Origin: Cloeon dipterum
Taxonomy: Eukaryota > Arthropoda > Insecta > Ephemeroptera > Baetidae
Reading direction: 5' to 3'
Assembly: GCF_949628265.1 (NCBI RefSeq)
Contig: NC_088790.1
Span: 23,502,545-23,566,544 of the forward strand
Length of the DNA: 64,000 nt
Position 1 is the stretch's first letter. Every line of letters starts with the position of its first letter. Positions 40,268 through 51,890 of this stretch are shown in pieces. The position numbers were made by a program, and so were the translations under genes. Below the pieces are notes generated by a model. That model saw only the letters and a program-made list of their open reading frames with translations. It was not told the DNA's origin and ran no database searches.

Positions 40268-41234
40268 GAAGGCTAACCCCCCTCCCTCGAATTTCACTCA
40301 TTCACGCACCTAATAATTCATAAAGAATTTTAGAAAAATATTAATACGTGAAAAATCAGCTTTCAAATTTATAAAAATAAATCAAAAGTACTTGAATGAA
40401 ATATCTATTTCTTAAATTTTTGTAGAGCAAAATAAATTATTAAATTTTAGCCGATTAAATTAATTTTACTCTTGACTCACTGTAGATGTCCTGAAAAAAA
40501 TATTTGCTCTAAAAATTGGGAAAAGATGAAATTTGCTCAAGGTTGCAGTTTTAATTGCTGAGAAAATTGACTTTAAAATTTGCGTGTTAATCAGTTGACG
40601 AGCACTGTTCCAGCATTGAAATAAATCGCGACGAGAGGAATCAAAATCTAGCAGAAAATCTTTGACAAACATCATCAAAAGCCGCCGCAAACGCGGAGTG
40701 TGTTTGACAGCGAGCGTTTTCATTCAGGGTGGTAAATCGGTGGATCGACTTGCCACCCGCATTGAAGGGCTGCACACAGTGGACGAATTCCCAAAGGTCT
40801 GCAAAGGCTACTTGTGGAAATTGCATTGTGACGTTTCAGCTGTCTTTGTAAACAAAACCTAATCCGGCAAAGTCGTTTGAAAACTGCAGCTCTTTTGAAA
40901 GAAATCTCAAAACTTAACAAGGGACTGATACAAGGGAAAAATGCGGCTACATTATACGTTTTGATACCTTTTATATGCATCTCTGCTACCTGCCACACAA
41001 CTCGTTCTTCTGCTTCCGGGACCCCCGGAGAAGCGGCGGAGACAAGTGTGAGGCAGTTTGCAGAGATAAAAAATCAGTGTTCCGAAAAAGCCGGCTTTTT
41101 CTAAAACGAGGTGGTTTTATCCGGTATTTTTGCACCAAAAAAATATTGTTTAAACTAACTTGTGGATTTTTGACAAGCTGTGAAAAAATTCAAAAAAGGC
41201 AGAATAAAGCCGGCTAAAATAGGGTGGTTTAAAA

Positions 41235-41501
41235 TAGAGAAACTGTTATACCATAAAAATGAAGAAGTATTTTCCAAGAAAATAAATTGCCGCATTTCTA
41301 AAGCACAGCAGTCCTGGGTGGTTTTTCTTCTCTTTCACTCCCCTATAAACATAACAAAAATGAACAAAGAGCAAAATATATGACATCTTTTTGTCTTGAC
41401 CTATAAAGAGCCCAGCATGCAGTAATACTTTATACGTGAAATAGTATGCTAAAAAAGGTATTTTTCACTCTCTCGTTTGCTCGGCACCCCCATGCGGAAA
41501 A
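41235..41501. repeat. Copy B of the 260-bp direct repeat
   Basis: Matches 39566-39822 at roughly four of five positions by eye, with a few short indels, including about 10 extra bases near 41425 in this copy. It may be a segmental duplication or two copies of one unnamed element. Confidence 0.75.
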
Positions 41502-41904
41502 AAATTGTGAAAAAATCGGGGTTTAAAATAGAGTTTCACTTGAGGTCTTTGGTCTTTTACATTCTTGATTAAGAAAATGAATTACAGAATTCCATCCTAT
41601 AGCGGTTTACAAATAATCCATTCTTGGTCGGGTGCTGAAGTTGAAATTAATCGAGGTCGGCAGGGGGTTCAGATTGTGCTCGAAGAAATGAACAGTTAAA
41701 GTAGCAAATAATGTTCCCTCCATCAAGCACAACTCCGAAACGACAACTGCTCATTTTTTTGTTTCTTGAGTAGCGATGGGTGCAAATTGTGAGTTGAAAG
41801 CCATTCGTAGGAAGTAGGTGCATCGACAGTAATTCTTTTATAAAATTACAAATCGGTGCCCTACTTGGTACCAATGACATCCTCGTCTTGTCCACTGCTG
41901 ATGC

Positions 41905-42510
41905 AATTCAATTCAAATTCAATTCAAATTTTTTTCTTTATTCATTAAGTCGGAATATTTACAATGACTTTTGAATAGTTGTCAAGATCAAATTAAAAAA
42001 AATACATCATCACATATACGTTATACACATTTACAAACACAAGTTTTTCCAGTCACACGTCAAATACTCATTTAAGTCATAAAAATTGTAGTTACACAGT
42101 ATTTTTTTCGCCACTTTCACGAATAGTTTATAATCTGTGATATCTTTCACTTCTTGCGGGAGATGATTATATATTCTTGGAATGCTAACTGTTGGGCTTT
42201 GCGTCGTCAGCTTTAAACTCACTATTGGCACATATAGGTCATTTTGGTTCACTTGGGGATTTTTCCTTGTACACCTCACAGAGGGATCAAGCACTTCTCT
42301 ATTTACTGGAAACTTTTCAGGGTAGCGCCTTGCAAACTTGACGCACTCTAATACGTAAAGGCAAAAGACAGGGAGAATTTCAAACTTATTATAGAGAGGT
42401 CTACAAGATTCGTGTTCAGTCCCATTCCAGTATCTTCTTTTTCCTGCCATTGCCCGGACTATCCTCTTCTGTGCTGTGGCAACCCTTTGCTGACGCTGCT
42501 GCTGTTTGGT
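41905..42510 (-). mobile_element. 5'-truncated LINE, 3' end of reverse transcriptase ORF
   Basis: Minus-strand ORF with the C-terminal region after the reverse transcriptase domain of Jockey/CR1-like non-LTR elements: QKRIVRAMAGKRRY, then LYNKFEILPVFCLYVL, then VSIPRIYNHLPQEVK and a stop at 42031-42033. The frame stays open from at least 42505 to the stop, so the copy is fairly young. After the stop comes a short 3' UTR and a tail of TTGAAT-type repeats (41905-41935), typical of this group. All upstream sequence is missing, as in ordinary 5' truncation. The exact clade is not certain. Confidence 0.75.
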
Positions 42511-42839
42511 TCATTCTGCCGAAAAGGGGTGAGGAGCCGCGCGTAATAAGTAACACAATCCAGGCGGTGTGAAAAAAACAGCCTAAATTGTGCTACTTAA
42601 AACGTTCGACACTCTATGCGGTGGCTGATGGAAAATCTCAAATCTCGGCCATTTCAGTAGCTTCTGTTTGTGAATGTAAAAATGTGCACTATTCGAATGT
42701 CAGCACATTTTTCCAATCACAATCGGAAGCGACTGCTCTTTTGAAATGCGTTGACGACAAATCGATGTTTTTATTTTCTTCGTAACGCACACGCGTCTCG
42801 GGAAAATACATTTTTAAAATTTCTGAGTTAAAAGCTTAC

Positions 42840-43020
42840 TTCCAGTTTGATGCCTGCGGTTGCACAAACAAGCTTTAACGAAGAATTCCATTATTTGAGA
42901 ACATATTTTTGGTATATAAAGAACGTTGACCGCGGGGATAATTCGATTCCCACACAAACACATCAACTGGAAAATAATTACAAGAAAAATGCATCTACTT
43001 GACACAGATGTTGTTTTCAT
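42840..43020 (-). CDS. Possible first exon of a small secreted Cys-containing peptide
   Basis: Minus-strand ATG at 43020 opens MKTTSVSSRCIFLVIIFQLM, signal-peptide-like, followed by about 40 residues with four Cys, and ends at a good donor (GGAA|GTAAGC, phase 1). No downstream exon was found before the LINE at 42510, so this may be chance or a broken gene. Confidence 0.2.
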
Positions 43021-44088
43021 AAACAATTGTGGAATTTTATCTTGTGAAATTTAAAAGAATTTTTACAATTATTTCTTCAAAAACTGTTCACCTCCACTCA
43101 ATTTTAAATTAAATTTTGTTCTACACGCACAATTACTACATTTTCAATTGAAAGCAATCAAAGAGTGGAAATGTATGTAAGAACGTAATTCAACATGAAA
43201 CAACAGACCTCTTAAGGATTTTTCTGTAGAAATTCTGAAAGCTGGAGCGATGGGTTAGAATGCACATGTCTTAAGTAATCCACCGATGGTGATTTAAAAC
43301 AACATCTCCACCGTTGAATTGAACTTAAAATATGAACAATCTATTTCACTTTTGACGAATCAGGCGTAGAATTCTACTAACTCGTGAACTTTTCCTCGAT
43401 TTAAAATTAAAGCAAAAGCAATTAATAATTTCCCATTTTTACCGTGCTGGCTATATTGGTATTCGAAATAAAATTTAATTTCTGCTGTTTTTCATTTCAA
43501 AATACTCAACAAATCAATTTTTAGAAGAATGTTTAAAAATACGAATCGAATAATGTTTACTTATTTTAAAAAAGACCATTATTTTTAAATGGAACAGGGC
43601 AATCGCGAGTTTAATGGCTTTAGATAGTTGTTCTAAAATTTTCGAGCTATTAGCTAACATGGGCTAAGAGTAATGAAAAAATAAATATTATAAATTTTTA
43701 ATAACCATTTAGAATGCCCAAACGACACCTCAGATCAAAAGTGAAGTTTACTTGATAAGGGAACCCTGAATTTGTTTGCCTTAATCGCGTATCGCTTAGA
43801 TTTTAATGGAATGACCAATAAAAATTAATTCAATTTATGAAACATAAAAAAACACTTTTCAGATTCAATGATAATAATTAAAGTAGCAATAAATTAAAAA
43901 GATAGCCAGAGTTTACCTTTAAGATGAGTTCCCTGGGAAATTTAAAAAAAATACCCATCAATCGATTCTACATGTCAAGGGGAGTTATTAACACCAAAAA
44001 TCATAACGATTTCGGACAATAATTCTGTAGTTTAACTTCTTTAAAATAAATTCCAGTCTGTAATATGGCAAAAAGTGGTTAGTTTATA

Positions 44089-44390
44089 GTGACTCGAATT
44101 GCTCAAATTGCCCAACGGGCTGGGAGGCGCACCGGCGCCGACTCGCTACTTGCTGGTTTGCACCTTTCCAGCATGCGTGATTTGGCTTCACGGGACGAAT
44201 GTCTAGCGTTTCAATGCAGTCCTCGGTGCGGAGGCAAGTGGCCCTTGAGTGGGCTGGGTCCCTGTGCGGCCTGGTGCGCCCATGTTATCCGTTCGCGGTG
44301 TTATTGGGACCCGGGTTTCAGCATTCGTGCTAGTGCAGTGCGCGCCCTTCCCGGTCCTCGGACGGACAGGAATAAAAAGAGCAAAAAAAA
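44089..44390 (+). other. GC-rich island ending in an A-rich tail
   Basis: About 280 bases of GC-rich sequence in AT-rich surroundings, ending on the plus strand in AATAAAAAGAGCAAAAAAAAA. Sharp composition edges plus a 3' A-tail suggest a retroposed fragment or SINE-like insertion. I see no clear A/B-box promoter and no supported reading frame; the ORFs on both strands are probably incidental. Confidence 0.35.
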
Positions 44391-45240
44391 ATATGAAAGC
44401 AAAGTTTAATGCTATTGAAAGTTTTGGGGTGGTATAAACATCACAAAAGTGAAAACTGTAAATAGAGGCAAAAAAATATAGGTTGCAGCAGAACAAAGCC
44501 AAGCAGGTAAAAATCTGTATTTAAAATAAATAATGAATTGAGTGACTACCGAAACAAATCTCTCGTCCATATCGGACAAATCCAACAAGTTCGTTGCTTA
44601 CCTCAGAGTGGTGTTTGCTTGCGAGCACTTGTGAGTGTCGGTCTATAGCTCAGGTTCGTCTGATACAAGGGTGTCTGATGCGCCACCCTAATAACATACT
44701 CTGCTCGTCTCCCCTCCAAACCACTTGCTCAACCTTTATTTCTAAGTAAGCTACCTGGTACGCGTGCTGTCAGATTTTGGGGGAGGGGGGTTTCATAACA
44801 CATTGTTTTGATAGCCGCGTTTGGAAATTTTATATGTCAGGTGGCCGCCTAAAGAGAATTCATTATTTAGGATTTCCTTTTTTAGTTTTATTTTTGAAAT
44901 ATATTTCCAAACACGTTTGATGAAAATGCTCTTTTCTCAATTTTCCATTGTATTTAATTAAATTTGATTGTAGAGGAAATAAATACTTGTTTTTTTCCGG
45001 TAATATTAATTGTTTGGTTTTCTAGAAACGAAAACTGACGAAATTTTTAGGTTTTGATGGTCATGTTTTATTTTCCTGAGCTTTCTGGTCTCTTCTGCTC
45101 AACAAGAGTTTAATTACATTTAATCAATGTTGAATTGCAAAAGGGTTAACTCTCTATATTTTTTTTCATTAGCTATACCAAGGATTACAATAAATGACCT
45201 GTCGGTCTGTGTGTGCTAAATGAAGGCACTTATATTCCTA

Positions 45241-46162
45241 ACAAGGGAACCCGCTCTGGGTATTTTCCACCCGGCGAACCGGAATACTCGCCACCAATTT
45301 TTAATATTAAGTGCGGCAAGAAACGAGCACCAATTAAAATTGTTCTATCTAGCATAGTTTACGAATAACAGAGCTGCAAAGATTTTCCAAGTGTCAACGT
45401 GGAAAAACCAAAATATTATCTAAAGTGTCAAAAAATGTTTGGTTTGTTAAAATCCGAGCATTTTTCAAAAAGTAACACAATTTTTAAAAATTTCCTTTGT
45501 TTTAAAGTACCATAACTTTTCAAATAATGCTTGGATTTAAAAAAAAAATTTCGAACACTTTCGATAGTATTTTGGTTTTTCCACCCGGACACTTGGAAAA
45601 TCTTTACAGCTCTGATTTTCGTAAACTATGCTATAGATAGAAGAATTTTAAAGTGGAATGATACAGGGAAACAATTGAAAATTATTTGAATTGTTGGATG
45701 CCATAAACAATTGATCGATTAACAATCTGTTCAACGAGGTGCAATAATAAAAAAGGACCTTATACACACAGTAAAAATTCAAATTTTGCCAATTTTCTCC
45801 GAAATGTACACTGCTCGAACATATTTTCTTGGCATAATCCGATTCCTCTCGTCGAGATCTGTTCAACGGTGTATGCCACTTATTGGGGAAACTCTTGGTT
45901 TTGAAATTAAATCGGATTTCATGTAAGGAGACAGCCATTACCTTTTGAAAAGCACGGCAACTTTACAGCCAATTTTCTCAAAAAATTACAGTGCTTCTTA
46001 GGTCAATTTAGGCTTTAACTGAATCCTAAGGGACGAGTTTATGCATTGGCAACAAGCATTTTCCAGGCTTTTGCAGTATCATTCCTCTTTCTGCTTTTAA
46101 TACTAAAAATTGGCGGCGAGTGTTCTTATTCGCCGGGTGGAACATATCCAGGGTTCCCTTGT
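45241..46162. mobile_element. Compound palindromic element with ACAAGGGAACCC ends
   Basis: Outer inverted arms 45241-45331 and 46086-46162 share ACAAGGGAACCC, TTCCACCCGGCGAA and CTCGCC-CCAATTTTTA words. A second inverted pair continues inward (45332-45428 and 45553-45652), so the original element was a near-complete palindrome. The right arm is interrupted by 431 bases with their own short inverted ends. Non-coding. Related end motifs occur near 3178, 35588 and 43758. Confidence 0.6.
45655..46085. mobile_element. Insertion inside the right arm of the palindromic element
   Basis: Bounded by GGAATGATAC and GTATCATTCC (10-bp perfect inverted ends, 15 bp with one mismatch if the adjoining AAAG/CTTT is counted). 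Removing it restores the pairing of the outer element's two arms. The minus-strand ORF inside has no recognised domain. Confidence 0.45.
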
Positions 46163-47994
46163 AAAATATATTTTTGGGTGTTTCATATCTTTATTAAATT
46201 TCTATAAAAATACAACCATTTGTATTATTTATTTCATATTATTCATTAGTTCACATCATTATATCTCCCTTGTAGCAATGAAAAGGTCGTCGTTTAGAGC
46301 CTGTATTTCGCCACTGTCTTTCTCCTCAGGCCGTACATGTGTGTATATAGTGGCCGCCACCAAGAGTCTTGGAAATTACTTTGATTTTTTTTGAACCCAC
46401 ATCAAGTTTGATATAAATATTTCTTAAATTCAGCTTCCACGTGACGTGTTTAAAGTTTGTGTGCGGTGCATACCTTTTTCACAAACAAATTTTAAGGTAA
46501 AATGGCAGTATATATGTAAATTGCGGAGCACACAAATGTTATTGAGGGAAAGGAAAACCGATGTTGTATTCGGAATCTGATACAAAAATACAAATCTGAC
46601 AAAAAGCATGGCGCACTCTTTGCCGTGTTTGCGAGAGCGGGACGATGCAAAGCAGCGAGTGGATGATGACATGGCGAGGGATAACAGTCAAACTAAATTG
46701 CTTTCAAACAGTTTTCGAGTGTCATGAAATTTTAGCATTTAGAAGAAAAATTAAAAAATTAACCATCATAGATGTAGCCAATGATATGAGCTTTCTGCTG
46801 GTAAAGCCATTCTAATATTTGATCCTCCCATAATTAAGCATTTTAACGTCAAAGTTGAAAGATCTTTTTAAATCGTTATATTTTGCCACTGACCAAAATT
46901 ATCTCTCAAATTTCAACTAATTCAAACCAGAAAACAAATAATAACTCGTCCTAACCAATAGTTGTTCATTGTCCATTCATAGGTTCGCAAGTGCTAAGAA
47001 ATATTATCTTAACTTTAAGTTTGTTGCGGTCATGAAAAAATTATCACAGTGTATGGAAATGACCACCATCCCTACCCAGCCCCCCCGAAAAGGAAATCGG
47101 CTCATTGGAGAAACCTATCATAGAGTTCAGGGAAGTTTCCTGACAAGAGCCAACTTTTTATAGATATTTGCGGAAACAATACTAATTAAATATTACATTC
47201 ATCTAAAGAAGCTGTCAATATTTTTGGTTCTCAAGAAAATAGTTTTTGAATAATTCTCTGACCTTCCGTATTATTTTTATCCTGCATCAAATTACAAAAG
47301 ACCAATAAAAATAAGAAATAAACATATTCTTTCCGAAGCAAACTACTTAAAACAGGCGAAAATATAAATTCAAACCATAAAGCAGAACTGCTAAAAACCA
47401 CCATTATTTTGTAAAATTGTTATTTTTGAAAGTACAAATTTTCGACCAAAAAAGATTTATTAAAAAACATATTTGTTCATTATGTCTGGAAAAAAACCGA
47501 AAGCTGTTTTTAATTTTGTTTTTCAGTATATATTGTTTATCAAAAGCAACACGGAAACAACAAGAAATTTATTTTAGCGTGAATAATGTAAAAAATAAAA
47601 CACCTCACTGCAGGTTTCTTTTAATATTATGATGATATAGAGAAGTAACATGAATATTTTTTAGTCGCTGCTCAGCACATCCCGTCTCATGGTTAGTAAA
47701 ATATTCTTGAGCAATAAATGAAATACATTGTTGAGGGCAGCAAAAAATGGACGCACAGCGGTGAAATCAACTTGTTTGGAAAGAAAGTGCAATCCTGTTC
47801 ATTATACAAACTATTCTTACACGATACTGTACAGTAATATATTATATGCTTATTTTGAAAATATTTCAAATTTATTTCTTTTGTAATTTTGTTTGATTTT
47901 CCAAGGACTTGAATGATGGAACAAAATGGATCTTCAGCTAGAAATCAAAGTGCCGCCGTGTTGGAAATTTTGTCAAGCACCCAATCATCCCCTT

Positions 47995-48300
47995 TTATAG
48001 ATTTGTTCCGCTCAACCTAAAATGGAAATAATCCACAAATCTACAAAGCGTAGAACGCCGCCTCCGTGGGGGATCCTTTGACAAATAGGGGGTTCCATTG
48101 GTATAGGATTGAATGGAGTGAAATACAATGGACTCTAGTGTTGGACCTTGCAGTTCTTCCTCCAAGCGAAAGAAATCCACCTCGTTGGCTCGCATTGTTA
48201 AAGGCAGATTTACAGTTTCAAAGTAATGGGAGGTATTTTTGAGCATTTCGGAGATCCAATAACGACTCCCCAATGTGAGAGATGGCAAAGGTGGTTGGTT
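47995..48300 (-). CDS. Unrecognised ORF, about 100 codons
   Basis: Minus-strand open frame reading RYWISEMLKNTSHYFETVNL at its start and ending FRLSGTNL-stop, with ordinary amino-acid composition, unlike the AT-rich chance ORFs nearby. No start context or splice acceptor is convincing, so it may be the last exon of a gene or a fragment of a multicopy element. Confidence 0.25.
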   Translation of the reverse strand, partial: NQPPLPSLTLGSRYWISEMLKNTSHYFETVNLPLTMRANEVDFFRLEEELQGPTLESIVFHSIQSYTNGTPYLSKDPPRRRRSTLCRFVDYFHFRLSGTNL

Positions 48301-48728
48301 TAGTGGTCTGAGCCCCCCACCATGACCTCGAAAAGTCAATATTAATTATTCATAGTCAAATTTGGGTCAAATTCTCTCAAAATCTACAAAAGTTTAGCCA
48401 TGTTTAAAAAAATCTCGATTTTCAGGGTGAAAAAATTAATTAATTAGACCTTGATGTCCTCAAAAAACAATACCAACATTTTATTATGTTTTTGACACTT
48501 TAATGGGCCACATTTTGGCTATTTAGATATTTTCAAAAAAGTATGTCAGATTTTTTGAAGCATTCAATTTGATTTTTGTGACCCTTATTTTTGACCTACG
48601 AAGCTGGTCATCTGGGGAAACATATTCCTCACCATTTTTTCAAACTCATGTGACAAGTTATAGTCGATTTGAGTAATACATGTTAGCTCACACGTATATA
48701 AAATCAGAAAATAATAAGAATTCCGCAG

Positions 48729-49037
48729 GTCTTGATTTTGAGAGGATACAGGAGCACGCTGGATGACCATCACGATGAGCCGAGCGCGCCGACTAATCCT
48801 GCGCTTCCAAGTTTGATATACAAGAAGCCGCCGAAAAAGCAGGCAGATTTGGCCAAGGCGAGTAGTGTTGCAGTAAGGGGGCAGTTGGGCGGTAGACAGA
48901 GATTCGGTAAAAATCCCAATCAGGGAGAGAACGGGGTTCCTGCGGTAGGAGACACGAGCGCGGGTGCGAGCGCGGCGACGCTGAATCCTGGGCAGGGGGC
49001 GAGCATGCAGCAGAAGTTGATGTACAGGGGAATTTAG
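48729..49037 (+). CDS. Unrecognised terminal-exon-like ORF, 102 residues
   Basis: Follows a plausible acceptor (TTCCGCAG at 48721-48728) and stays open for 103 codons to TAG. GC content is well above the flanks. The sequence is hydrophilic and Gly/Ala/Pro/Lys-rich (SLIYKKPPKKQADLAKASS near the middle; ends MQQKLMYRGI), so it is probably disordered. A 15-bp inverted repeat (CAAGTTATAGTCGAT) brackets it at about 48653 and 49066. No upstream exon was found. Confidence 0.3.
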   Translation, partial: VLILRGYRSTLDDHHDEPSAPTNPALPSLIYKKPPKKQADLAKASSVAVRGQLGGRQRFGKNPNQGENGVPAVGDTSAGASAATLNPGQGASMQQKLMYRGI

Positions 49038-49419
49038 CGGCGAGCATAATTCATCGACTATAACTTGTTACACTCAATTCAGGCATAAAGCTATTACTCT
49101 CTGAAAAATCGCTTTTTTCAACAAACCGCAAACTTTGAGCCTCTGTAATGCAGGCAGTTCTTCGCATTTTTCGCCTAATATTTGGGGTGTGACATTGGAC
49201 AATTAGGGCAACCCCTCCAGAAAATATCATCCACGTTGAAGTGTTGCAAAAAATATGTTAATTTCAAACCTTACAAAAATAAACACACTTTTGTTACAAA
49301 ATTGAAATAAAAAAACTCACTATTGTTTAAAATATATACACATACGCATAAAAGACATCTAGTATGTAAGGCATATTTAACTGGCAGTACTGTGTTAAAG
49401 TTTAATGAACTGGAGCAGT

Positions 49420-49860
49420 TGTGGGAGGTGCAGCGTTTGGCGAGCGAGTGGAATGTTGGGAGGCCGTGGTGGCGGCGGCAGCGGCGGCGGCGAGTGTTCT
49501 TCTCGCGGTGGAGCATCATTCAATTAAAGCCAGCCGAGAGAGAAAGAGCGAGTGTGTGTGTGTGTGTGTGTGCATGAGAGAGAGATTTGTTACTTCCTCT
49601 TTATCTGTGTGCTGGCTGGGCTGGGCTGGCTGGCTGCGCTCTCAAACCGCTGACTGCTGCTGCTCCACCGCTCTTTATAATTCTCTGCTCTCACTTTGCG
49701 TTCCGTATTCCAGCAGAGCGAATGAATGAGAGCTAAAGTGAAGTGAAGGAGTTGAATACGCGTACCAGCTGCAGCAGCGAGCGCTCCATCTCGCTTTTAA
49801 TTCATTCACAATGCACGCTCGCTCCCCTGCCTTTCTCTGTTTGTACTCTACGATTTAAAT
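49420..49860. other. GC-rich region with GGC, GT and GA simple repeats
   Basis: Includes a GGC-rich run (about 49465-49495), a GT run of about 20 bases (49553-49573) and GGCTG repeats (49610-49635). It resembles a promoter or 5' UTR island, but no adjoining gene was found; ORFs here are low-complexity artefacts. Confidence 0.4.
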
Positions 49861-50559
49861 TGCGCTCTGGGCAGCCTGGCACGTCCAATTTTTCAAAAAA
49901 TATTATATAGTCGTTTGTCGTTTACTTCAGTTGACAGAAGAACAAAAAATAATTGGGTATTTTAGAGAGATGATTAAATCGGTAGACAAATCTTAATAAG
50001 AAAATATTGAGCTTAAATTTTGAATCATATTTTTTAAAGTTGTTATAATTTAAAATTTTGAAATAAAGAGTCGAATTTTTAATCAACTATCGCCAAAATA
50101 TGTAGCCAGTGGTCTGAGTGGTCTCACTCTAACTTTATAAAAATTTATGATCGGCTTAAATTCTAAATTCGCACAATTCTAACAATTACCAACAACTTCA
50201 TTATATTCTTTGCTAGACAAACAGATCTATGCACTTAACCCTTCGAAAGCTCATATTTATTTCAAGTCATGAATTGTTAAACTGTGTGTTTGGGACGTGC
50301 GAACGCACATAACTTTTAATTTAATTGTGTCCTTTTGTTCGTTCTTAAATATAATTTCAAAATACCATTGCTTTAAGAGTGAATTAAATCTAAAAAACAA
50401 TAAAAAATAAATACCTGATTTTTTGAACCTTTTGCCCGAGTGGCCGCCGAGGAGCATGGACCAAATTTGAACACCTTATCGCTACCCCGCTCCGAGGTAT
50501 TTGATTTACACGACAGATATTATTATTATTATATTTATTTATTCCTCTTACACCATATA

Positions 50560-51170
50560 CATTAAAATATACATAAAAAAGAGAGAAAAGGCACTTGAAA
50601 AAGTGATCGGGTCGCTTAAATTAAGAGTACAACTTGTTAAGAGCTTAATCCTACCTCATTTGGACTATGGTGATATTGTGTATTGTAATCTCAGTACCTG
50701 TCAATTAAATAAGCTACAAATACTGCAGAATAATGTAATTCGCGATATTTATAATGTCAAACGTGGCCAAAAACTGTCTGCTCTCTATAAAAAATGTCAA
50801 ATATTAAATGTAGTTGATAGGAGAAATCTGCACGTGTTAGTGCAGACTCAGAAAATTCTGTATAAAAATTGTCCGCTTTATATGTGCCATTCAGTAACCA
50901 AAATGCACGATGTAAACCTTTTTGGCAGGACAAAAACTGTTTTCAAGTGCAAAGCTACCGCCTCTGGAACAATCTTCCGCCGAATTTGTGTCTCAACGGA
51001 AACCGAAGCGCTTTCAAGGAATTTTTAAAAGAACAGTATTTCAAAAAAATGTAGAACTAACTCTTTTAAACAATTATGTACAAACTAAATTTATTTTGTC
51101 TGGATAAGGCAAATGTATGGGGCAAAATAACCCTGCAGAACCACAATAAAGATTACTTTGAAACTAAACG
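50560..51170 (+). mobile_element. 5'-truncated, frameshifted LINE reverse transcriptase end
   Basis: Plus-strand frame reads KSLILPHLDYGDIVYCNL, then LNKLQILQNNVIRDIYNVKR, then LYKKCQILNVVDRRNL, the thumb/C-terminal region of a Jockey/CR1-like element. Near 50940 the frame shifts and the family ending (FQVQSYRLWNNLPPNLCL, then FKEFL, stop at 51052-51054) continues in another frame, so the copy is dead. AATAAAG at about 51147 precedes the 3' end. Its sequence differs clearly from the copy at 42 kb, so two families are present. Confidence 0.72.
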
Positions 51171-51754
51171 TCGGCAATCAAGAGATATCCGAGCCAAACA
51201 AGGCCTATTATGCTAAAACACTGTCACAAATACTTAAGGCCGCTGGACAGTTGCGGACAACAGCAAATTGTGAGTCTAAGCAGCCCATCGAGTTATTTGT
51301 GGAGTTTTAGTCACTTCTTTTAATCGTCCCTTTTGTAATCTTTGACGAAAGGGGCTCTGCAGGTGCTATACTTATTCCAGTTGCTTTGACCACCTGAAAA
51401 TGCCTCAACAATGCGAGCGCGATTCGAATGGTGAAAAATACACAACATAATGCTTTTGAGTGCGTTTTATAATCCTCCCCCCATCCCTTTGAGTACAGGG
51501 TCAGCGATATACATTTATTTGATTTCGCATTGTCCTGTTGTCCAAGCCATAGATCAAACGATAATAGGAATACGACAGCTTCTAGTTATGACAAAATTCT
51601 CAAATGTTGTATACACAGACGTACAAATCACGTAAATACGCTACACGCGCTGGAGCGTGCAGATCCCTTTATTATGTTCTTGCCAGGTATTTACCGATCC
51701 TATTTTATTCCTCAATATCTAGCAAAAAGGGTAGCAATCAGATTCTTGAAATCG

Positions 51755-51890
51755 TCCTGGTCCCGGCAAAATTGCGCAACGTCCAACAAACACCCAAATT
51801 TTCCTTGTCGAATTGATTGTTGACCTTTTCTTGCAACAAGGAAATTCGCGTTTGGTTGTTGAAAGTTACGCAATTTTGCCGGGACCAGGA
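51755..51890. mobile_element. 136-bp foldback MITE with target duplication
   Basis: Almost the whole element is two inverted arms of about 62 bases, opening TCCTGGTCCCGGCAAAATTG, with a short centre. It is flanked by TGAAATCG (51747-51754) and TGAAATCT (51891-51898), a 7-of-8 direct repeat that looks like an 8-bp target duplication, as made by hAT-type transposases. Too short to code for anything. Confidence 0.65.

Noticed and set aside
42940..42955. tRNA B-box-like word ATTCGATTCC
   Set aside because: No A box at the right distance and no cloverleaf could be drawn. No tRNA or rRNA gene was recognised in the window.
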